DNA of 7,321 nucleotides from Pseudomonadota bacterium. GTDB taxonomy: Bacteria > Pseudomonadota > Alphaproteobacteria > Rickettsiales > SXRF01. A program made the translations under genes and the position numbers. Positions 6,510 to 7,321 of this stretch are shown here, piece by piece (positions within the stretch are counted from its first letter, which is position 1; every line of letters begins with the position of its first letter). A model generated the notes under the pieces. That model searched no databases. It saw nothing but the letters and a program-made list of their open reading frames with translations, and was not told where the DNA came from. The stretch spans positions 1-7,321 of the forward strand of contig JAGWLJ010000067.1 in NCBI GenBank assembly GCA_028873275.1, in the 5' to 3' direction.

Positions 6510-6517
<8 letters not shown>
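5804..6517 (-). CDS. M48-like zinc metallopeptidase, small soluble form
   Basis: A 237-residue protein with a gluzincin signature: His112-Glu113-x-x-His116 (AHEIGHALVLHGH) gives two zinc ligands and the general base, and Glu138 in ELSAEKLAV, 22 residues after His116, fits the third ligand. The family's usual E-x-x-x-D here reads E-x-x-x-E (Glu142). The following SGDPEAC matches the G-x-DP-x-A pattern after the third ligand in M48 proteins. Unlike HtpX or Ste24 there are no transmembrane helices and no signal peptide, so it should act in the cytosol as a peptidase on unknown targets. The GTG start at 6517-6515 overlaps the sucA stop by 8 bp, with AAGGCGG just upstream inside sucA, suggesting translational coupling. 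An internal ATG (residue 26) is possible but lacks a ribosome site. Hand-counted 60-base lines in this gene run from about 37 to 57 percent GC against about 67 percent for a sampled sucB line, suggesting later acquisition. Confidence 0.82.

Positions 6518-7321
<804 letters not shown>

Overview
The window is about 7.3 kb of dense coding DNA from a moderately GC-rich alphaproteobacterium (order not resolvable from sequence alone). Every gene that can be supported lies on the minus strand, so transcription runs from high to low coordinates. The assignment to Alphaproteobacteria rests on gene order (sucA, sucB, lpdA as a 2-oxoglutarate dehydrogenase cluster), on the look of the proteins, on a 3-hydroxybutyrate dehydrogenase-like neighbour, and on a palindromic intergenic repeat of a kind common in that class; it is an inference.

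Layout in transcription order: the C-terminal third of sucA (E1, cut by the right edge, 7321-6510); a small GTG-started M48-like zinc metallopeptidase overlapping the sucA stop (6517-5804); a 93-residue low-complexity charged protein (5736-5455); sucB (E2, 5381-4194); a 352-residue two-domain protein that joins a degenerate retropepsin-like domain to a 2-oxoglutarate/Fe(II) prolyl-4-hydroxylase-type oxygenase (4165-3107); two adjacent hairpins forming an imperfect palindromic repeat (about 3011-3105); lpdA (E3, 3000-1609); an orphan membrane sensor histidine kinase (1517 or 1559 to 120); and the first 21 codons of a short-chain dehydrogenase, probably 3-hydroxybutyrate dehydrogenase (64-1, cut by the left edge).

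SucA, SucB and Lpd together make the 2-oxoglutarate dehydrogenase complex, which oxidises 2-oxoglutarate to succinyl-CoA in the TCA cycle. The unusual part is what is threaded between them: a peptidase and a small disordered protein between E1 and E2, and a 2-oxoglutarate-consuming oxygenase between E2 and E3. Gaps are short (28 to 106 bp) and no strong terminator or promoter is evident between genes, so one operon from sucA through the kinase is the simplest reading. The best candidates for something undescribed are the pseudo-protease/oxygenase fusion and its placement in an operon for the enzyme competing for the same co-substrate. No tRNA, rRNA, CRISPR array, insertion sequence or phage gene is visible, and no stretch above 300 bp lacks a gene.
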